6,629 nt of DNA, taken from an uncultured Rothia sp. GTDB taxonomy: Bacteria > Actinomycetota > Actinomycetes > Actinomycetales > Micrococcaceae. This document shows positions 5,012 to 6,629 of the stretch, in pieces. A program made the translations under genes and the position numbers. The notes below the pieces were generated by a model. That model was not told where the DNA came from. It saw only the letters and a program-made list of their open reading frames with translations, and searched no databases. The stretch is from positions 1 through 6,629 of the forward strand of contig NZ_CALJRY010000284.1 of the NCBI RefSeq assembly GCF_937976295.1, given 5' to 3'. Position 1 is the first letter of the stretch, and every line of letters begins with the position of its first letter.

Positions 5012-6214
5012 CTAGTCGCGTGCCTGACCGAGGAACTTCTGCAGGCGTGCCAGGCCCTCCGCCAGGTCCTCGTCGCTCAGCGCGTAGGAGAGGCGCAGGT
5101 AGCCGCTGGGGCCGAATGCCTCACCGGGAACCACAGCGACCTCAGCCTTTTCGAGGATGAGTTCAGCCAGCTCTGCGGTGGTCTGCGGGCGTACGCCCTC
5201 AATTTCCTTGCCGAGCAGTTCGCGTACGTCCGGGTAGGCGTAGAACGCGCCGGTGGGTACGGGGCAGTGCACGCCTTCAATAGCGTTCAGGCCCTCCACA
5301 ATGGTGCGGCGGCGGCGGTCGAAGGCGGCGTGCATGATTTCCACGTCGTCCTGCGGGCCGGTCAGAGCGGCGAGGGCTGCGCGCTGGGCGATGTTGTTGA
5401 CGTTGGAGGTCATGTGGGACTGCAGGTTGGAGGCTGCGGCGATAACGTCGCGCGGGCCAATCATCCAGCCCACACGCCAACCGGTCATGGCGTAGGTCTT
5501 TGCCACGCCGTTGAGAATGACGCACAGGTCAGCGAGCTCGGGTACTGCCTTCAGGATGGAGACTGCCTTAACACCGTCATAGGTGAGGTGTTCGTAAATC
5601 TCGTCGGTCAGCACGAAAATACCCTTGGACAGTGCCCATTCGCCGATGGCGCGGGTTTCTTCTTCGGTGTAGACGGCACCGGTCGGGTTGGAGGGGGAGA
5701 CGAAGATGAGCGCCTTGGTGGCGGGGGTGTATGCGGCTTCGAGCTGCTCGACGGTGACCTTGTAGTGCTGGTCGCTACCGGCGAACACCTCGATGGGGTT
5801 GCCGCCTGCCAGGCGGATGCATTCGGGGTAGGTGGTCCAGTAGGGTGCGGGTAGCAGCACGTCGTCGCCTTCGTCGATGACGGTTGCGAATGCCTGGTAG
5901 ACGGCCTGCTTGCCGCCGTTGGTGATGACGACCTGGGAGGGGTCAATCTCTACACCGGAGTCACGCAGGGTCTTTTCCGCGATGGCCTTCTTCAGCTCGG
6001 GAAGGCCGGAGGCGGGGGAGTAGCGGAAGTTCTTGGGGTCGTTGAGCGCTTCGCGTGCTGCGTTCACGATGTGCGCGGGGGTGGGGAAGTCCGGTTCGCC
6101 TGCGCCGAAACCGATGACGGGGCGTCCCTGAGCCTTGAGTGCTTTTGCCTTTGCGTCGACGGCAAGGGTTGCGGAGGGTGCGATGGCACCGATGCGGCTT
6201 GAAATACGCGCCAT
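5012..6214 (-). CDS. aspC: Pyridoxal-phosphate aspartate aminotransferase, class I/II fold, subgroup Ib
   Basis: This 400-residue cytoplasmic enzyme should transfer the amino group between aspartate and 2-oxoglutarate, giving oxaloacetate and glutamate. Family landmarks are SRIGAIAPSATLAV (6-19), the GAGEPDFPTP loop (37-46), RYSPASGLPELKKAIA (64-79), PAPYWTTYP with W126, SPSNPTGAVY with N176, TDEIYEHL with D204 and Y207, the PLP lysine K239 in NGVAKTYAMTGWR, and the substrate-carboxylate arginine R374 in GYLRLSYA. The arrangement matches subgroup Ib (Thermus/Bacillus type); activity on other amino acids or prephenate cannot be excluded from sequence. The ATG at 6214 is preceded by a purine-rich AAGAGAG, a modest ribosome binding site. 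The gene lies divergent to tRNA-Trp, an arrangement common in actinobacteria, where tRNA-Trp, secE and nusG follow. It is monocistronic as far as can be seen. Confidence 0.9.
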   Translation of the reverse strand: MARISSRIGAIAPSATLAVDAKAKALKAQGRPVIGFGAGEPDFPTPAHIVNAAREALNDPKNFRYSPASGLPELKKAIAEKTLRDSGVEIDPSQVVITNGGKQAVYQAFATVIDEGDDVLLPAPYWTTYPECIRLAGGNPIEVFAGSDQHYKVTVEQLEAAYTPATKALIFVSPSNPTGAVYTEEETRAIGEWALSKGIFVLTDEIYEHLTYDGVKAVSILKAVPELADLCVILNGVAKTYAMTGWRVGWMIGPRDVIAAASNLQSHMTSNVNNIAQRAALAALTGPQDDVEIMHAAFDRRRRTIVEGLNAIEGVHCPVPTGAFYAYPDVRELLGKEIEGVRPQTTAELAELILEKAEVAVVPGEAFGPSGYLRLSYALSDEDLAEGLARLQKFLGQARD

Positions 6215-6569
6215 GGGGCTCTCTTCTCTTTCTTCGTGTGCGCTGCCGGCGTGAAGTCGACAAGCAAATTAGGTGATGGGAATGCGCGTGCGGGACCAAT
6301 CCGCGCGGGATGGGCGCGGGTATATGCGGCATTCCTCTTATTAGGATACGGTCCACTAGTAGCGATGCGGAACCCTTCGTCAGGGTATCTCAAGAGGTTT
6401 TTCGAAAAAATATTACATTCTGAAGTTGCATCGGCCCCGAAAGATGGTTTACAGTTAGTTCTGCACCCGCAAGGGTGTAATTGTTTGCCCCTCTAAAGCC
6501 ACGGCTTAGGAGGCAATGGAGGAGTAAGCGAGTGAGAAGCAACTCTCACATCTGAAGTGAAAACTTCAA
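6215..6569. other. Divergent intergenic region between aspC and tRNA-Trp
   Basis: No gene is convincing in these 355 bases. On the minus strand TAATTT (6273-6268) is a possible -10 for aspC with a leader of about 50 nt. A perfect palindrome TTTTTCGAAAAA lies at 6398-6409 next to TAATAT read on the minus strand. Toward the tRNA come three short hairpins: CACCC-GCAA-GGGTG (6464-6477), GTGAGA/TCTCAC (6532-6549) and TGAAGT-GAAA-ACTTCA (6553-6568). TTTACA (6448-6453) and TGTAAT (6476-6481) resemble -35 and -10 boxes, but their 22-nt spacing is too long for a standard promoter. Confidence 0.5.
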
Positions 6570-6629
6570 AGGGTGGTGGCTCAATTGGTAGAGCAGCGGT
6601 CTCCAAAACCGCAGGTTGCAGGTTCGAGT
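6570..6629 (+). tRNA. trpT: tRNA-Trp (anticodon CCA), 3' end cut off by the window
   Basis: The 5' acceptor strand AGGGTGG (6570-6576) is followed by TG, a D-stem GCTC/GAGC around AATTGGTA, A26, the anticodon stem GCGGT/ACCGC with loop CTCCAAA, the variable AGGTT, the T-stem strand GCAGG and the T-loop TTCGAGT, where the window ends. Loop positions 34-36 read CCA, the tryptophan anticodon. The second T-stem strand and the acceptor 3' strand lie outside. All visible stems pair perfectly. A 6-bp hairpin with a GAAA loop ends at 6568, directly before the mature 5' end. In actinobacteria this gene is usually followed by secE and nusG. Confidence 0.96.

Noticed and set aside
4931..5854. 307-codon plus-strand frame opposite aspC
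   Set aside because: Same cause; the minus-strand frame carries every aminotransferase catalytic motif.
6064..6393. 109-codon minus-strand frame overlapping the aspC start
   Set aside because: Out of phase with the aspC N-terminus, Pro/Arg-rich, overlaps the conserved first 50 codons of a real gene.
1..6629. Mobile element, CRISPR array, phage or defence system
   Set aside because: No repeat array, transposase, integrase or clustered accessory genes; all confident genes are core metabolic or regulatory ones.

Overview
The window looks like chromosome from a high-GC actinobacterium of the Micrococcaceae, most like Rothia (the genus is an inference). The signs are a GlnR-type orphan response regulator, an actinobacterial nitrobindin and YgfZ in the neighbourhood known from Mycobacterium, an actinobacterial-type PfkA, a subgroup-I aspartate aminotransferase ending next to tRNA-Trp, GC-rich codon third positions, and probable leaderless starts of the TANNNT-7 nt-ATG type. 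It reads as ordinary core genome. I see no insertion sequence, phage gene, CRISPR array or toxin-antitoxin pair.

Left part (1-2125): the minus-strand gene glnR (195-872) reads leftward. An unresolved open frame and a hairpin lie beyond it at the left edge. On the plus strand, divergent from glnR, come an easily missed 39-residue one-helix membrane protein (1086-1205) with its own terminator, then a nitrobindin-family gene (1436-2125). Both plus-strand genes seem to start on leaderless transcripts.

Middle part (2126-4812): a hairpin separates nitrobindin from ygfZ (2191-3411), which encodes a folate-binding protein for Fe-S cluster work. ygfZ and pfkA (3518-4549, minus) converge on a very strong bidirectional terminator at 3431-3479. 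The pfkA leader holds an imperfect 45-nt inverted repeat. Further upstream, at 4813-4863, lies a textbook rho-independent terminator pointing rightward although no rightward gene precedes it. This is the best hint of an undescribed small or antisense RNA.

Right part (4813-6629): after an AT-rich stretch and a hairpin comes the aminotransferase gene (5012-6214, minus). A 355-bp divergent intergenic region leads to a tRNA-Trp gene that the window cuts off after its T-loop. In many actinobacteria tRNA-Trp is followed by secE and nusG.

Functionally the genes cover nitrogen control (GlnR), haem/NO chemistry (nitrobindin), Fe-S maintenance (YgfZ), the committed step of glycolysis (PfkA) and amino-acid transamination (AspC). 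They are a syntenic core neighbourhood more than a single pathway. The most interesting leads are the orphan plus-strand terminator, the 39-aa membrane protein, and the structured pfkA and tRNA-Trp upstream regions.
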